64,000 nucleotides of DNA from Catonia carolina. Its lineage: Eukaryota; Arthropoda; Insecta; Hemiptera; Achilidae. The notes beneath the pieces were generated by a model that was given only the letters and a program-made list of their open reading frames with translations, had not been told where the DNA came from and did no database searches. A program made the position numbers and the translations under genes. The stretch covers positions 50,863,553 through 50,927,552 of the forward strand of contig JAQMRL010000001.1 in assembly GCA_035578175.1 (NCBI GenBank). The letters run 5' to 3'. Positions 50,001-53,000 of this stretch are shown here, piece after piece; position 1 is the first letter of the stretch, and each line of letters begins with the position of its first letter.

Positions 50001-53000
50001 AATAATATTACAAACGATGTAGATGCCTATGTAAATATTGAAATACTCTTACACAAACATACTTACAAATTTATAAACTATAAAAACAAATAAAACTTTT
50101 TCTCTTCTGACCATGGCCTCGTCTTACCAGGAATGCTTAAAGAAGATTCAGCGCTTTCTTTCTGTATTTTCATGGTGCTTCTAATAGAAACACCTACATA
50201 ATTTGCAAAGGTTACTTTGTTTGACTACATTTAAATTTACTTTCTTTAGCTTCGTCATCACACTGTTTAATAACACGTCTTGTCACTTCTCTATTTCACT
50301 GTGAATTGTCTGTCCTTTCTTTTGCTTTCGCACTGCGTCCATGGTTAATCGAAAAAGTATTAGATACTTTTTTAAAAATTAAAATAAAAGTGCTTGAAGT
50401 GTAAATAGCACTCATAAGCAATGACGCTCAAGATACACTGAAACTGAGTGCAGAGCCTACATGGCGTCAGACTCTTACCAAATAACCACTGAACTTTAAT
50501 AGACTTAACTTTTGATTTTCTAGAATTAGGTTTATAAATTTAACAACTCATTTAAATGTACGTATTAAATTTGAATTAAATTTTTGTTTTAGAATGAAGA
50601 TAATAAAAAGTATAATTTGACTCCGTTGATTGGATTTGTTAAAGAATCAGCATATGTAGAACCAGAATATGAGCTCAAATTTTTGGACACAATTGTGATT
50701 CCTGCCAATCAATTGCTGGTGAAATTGTTACCAACCAATAAAGAATTATTGGACAGTTCATTGTAAGAATAATTTTAGCATAGATAAGTATAAATTTAAT
50801 TAAAAATTATTTTGTCTTAAGTATAGAAAGTGAGTCTTGAGAAGGCCTTTTGCGTATGGATGGGCTGTGAGGAAGGGAAGAGAAATCTGACAGTACTGCC
50901 AACCTCAACATTGAGACAGTACATTTTACTACCGTGCAATTGCACCGTTTATTGACCACACGTTGCCTTTCAATTAATATTTGAGGTGTAGCTATTAAAT
51001 AATGAGACTACAAGTAAAAATTTTATTTTTAATTTATACATAATCACTTATCACCTTCAATATACACTCCTTCTCTATTCCTACAACGCTCCATGTGAAT
51101 TTTCCATTGTTAGAAACAGTGCTGGAAGTCATCTTCAGTCAGCTCTTTCAGGACACGTGCCGCTTTCTCTGTTACAGCTTCCACAGACTCAAATCTTGTC
51201 CCTTTTAATGCAGATTTCACCTTAGGGAACAGGTAGAAGTCACAAGGTGCAAGATCTGGTGAATAAGGTGGATGTTCTAACACTGAGATGCTGTACTTGG
51301 CTAGGAACCTCTTGACAGATAACGCGGAATGAGCTGGCGCATTGTCTTGGTGGAGAACCCATGATTTGTCCTTCCACATTTCGAGGCGTTTTTTCCTTAC
51401 TCTTTGATGTAGTTTAGAAAGTACCTCAAGGTAGTAATATTGATTAATAGCTTGACCTTCAGGAACCCAGTGAAGGTACAGAATCCCATGAATAAAACAA
51501 AAAAAAAAACAATCATCATAGCTTTAAATTTTGACTTGCTCATTCGAGCTTTTTTGGCTCTCGGTGAAGTTCACCTCTTCCAGTGCATGGATTGGCGCTT
51601 CGTTTCCGGATCATAAGTAAAAAACCACGTTTCATCATATGTTATTATCTTCTACCTGTTCCCTAAGGTAAAATCTGCATTAAAAGGGACAAGATTTGAG
51701 TTTGTGGAAGCTGTAAAAGAGAAAGCGGCATGTGTCCTGAAGGAGCTGACTGAAGATGACTTCCAGCACTGTTTTCAACAATGGAAAATTCACATGGAGC
51801 CTTGTAGGGATAGAGAAGGAGTGTATATTGAAAGTGACAATAAGTGATTGTTTTTTTTTTTTTTACTTGTGAGGCCCACAATGGACCACTTCAACCACAA
51901 CATGAAAGACTCTACTTCGATCTCTGAGCTTTGATCTTTACCCAGTATTCCCTCATTCTTTGTGATCTCTGAGCCCGGAGTTCTTCCGTCACCCTCTGCA
52001 CTCTTCTAGTCTTGGTTTCCGGTTCCAAAGCCAGATCCTTCAACTTTCTATAACTTTCAGACTTGACCCTCACATCCTCCAGTGTCAACCCAAACCTTTC
52101 CAAGTCCTCCTTGACCTCCTTCGTCCAGTTCAAACCGATTTTAAAATCCCAGACACTTTCAATAAGTCGTCTAAGTACTCTGTTCTCCGGTGTTCTAAGG
52201 ATATGGCCCAAAAAGGAGATTCGTTTTTTCCTAATTGTGTCTAGTATTGGCTCAGAAATTTTATAGACTTCATTATTTGGTAGCAGTCTCCAACTATTAT
52301 CTTTGTATATTCTCTTACCAATACAGGTTCTAAGGATTCTTCGTTCCAACGTCAGGATTCTGTGGGTTTTAGTTTTTTGTGACAGTTTTGTTAGGGTCTC
52401 TCCACAGTAAGTCACTGCAGGTTGTATTACCGTTTTGTAATGTCTTACCTTTGTATTTACCGACATTGACTTCTTGTTGTATGTGGTGTGGGTGATGAAC
52501 TGAGCTCTCATTAACTTTTTGGTCCTTTCCGCCCATGCTTCCCTGTCATTGCAACTCATGTTCAATACCTCCCCCAAGTACTTGAAATTCCGTACCACTT
52601 CTATTACTTGACCTCCCACTGAAATCCTGGGGTCCATGTTAGTGTTCCCAATTATTTTCGTCTTCTCGAAGGAGATCTTGAGTCCAAACCTTCCCGCTAA
52701 CCGTCCTAAGCTTGTTACTTGTTTCTTTAGTTCCTCTACAGACCCACTCAACAAGGCCAAGTCATCTGCAAACCCCAGACAGCCAAGGTGAACTTTACTT
52801 TTGCATTTCCCGCAGCTAATCCTTGCTGGGTTCTCTTTTTCCCATAGTCTCATAATGTATTCTAAGGCACAATTAAAAAGCAACGGGGACAAGCCATCTC
52901 CTTGCCTAAGTCCTGTTCTTATTTCGAAATCTTTGGAAAATTCTCCTCGAAATTTGATTTTGGACTTAGTATTGGTCAATGTGAGTCCTATAATTCTTGT

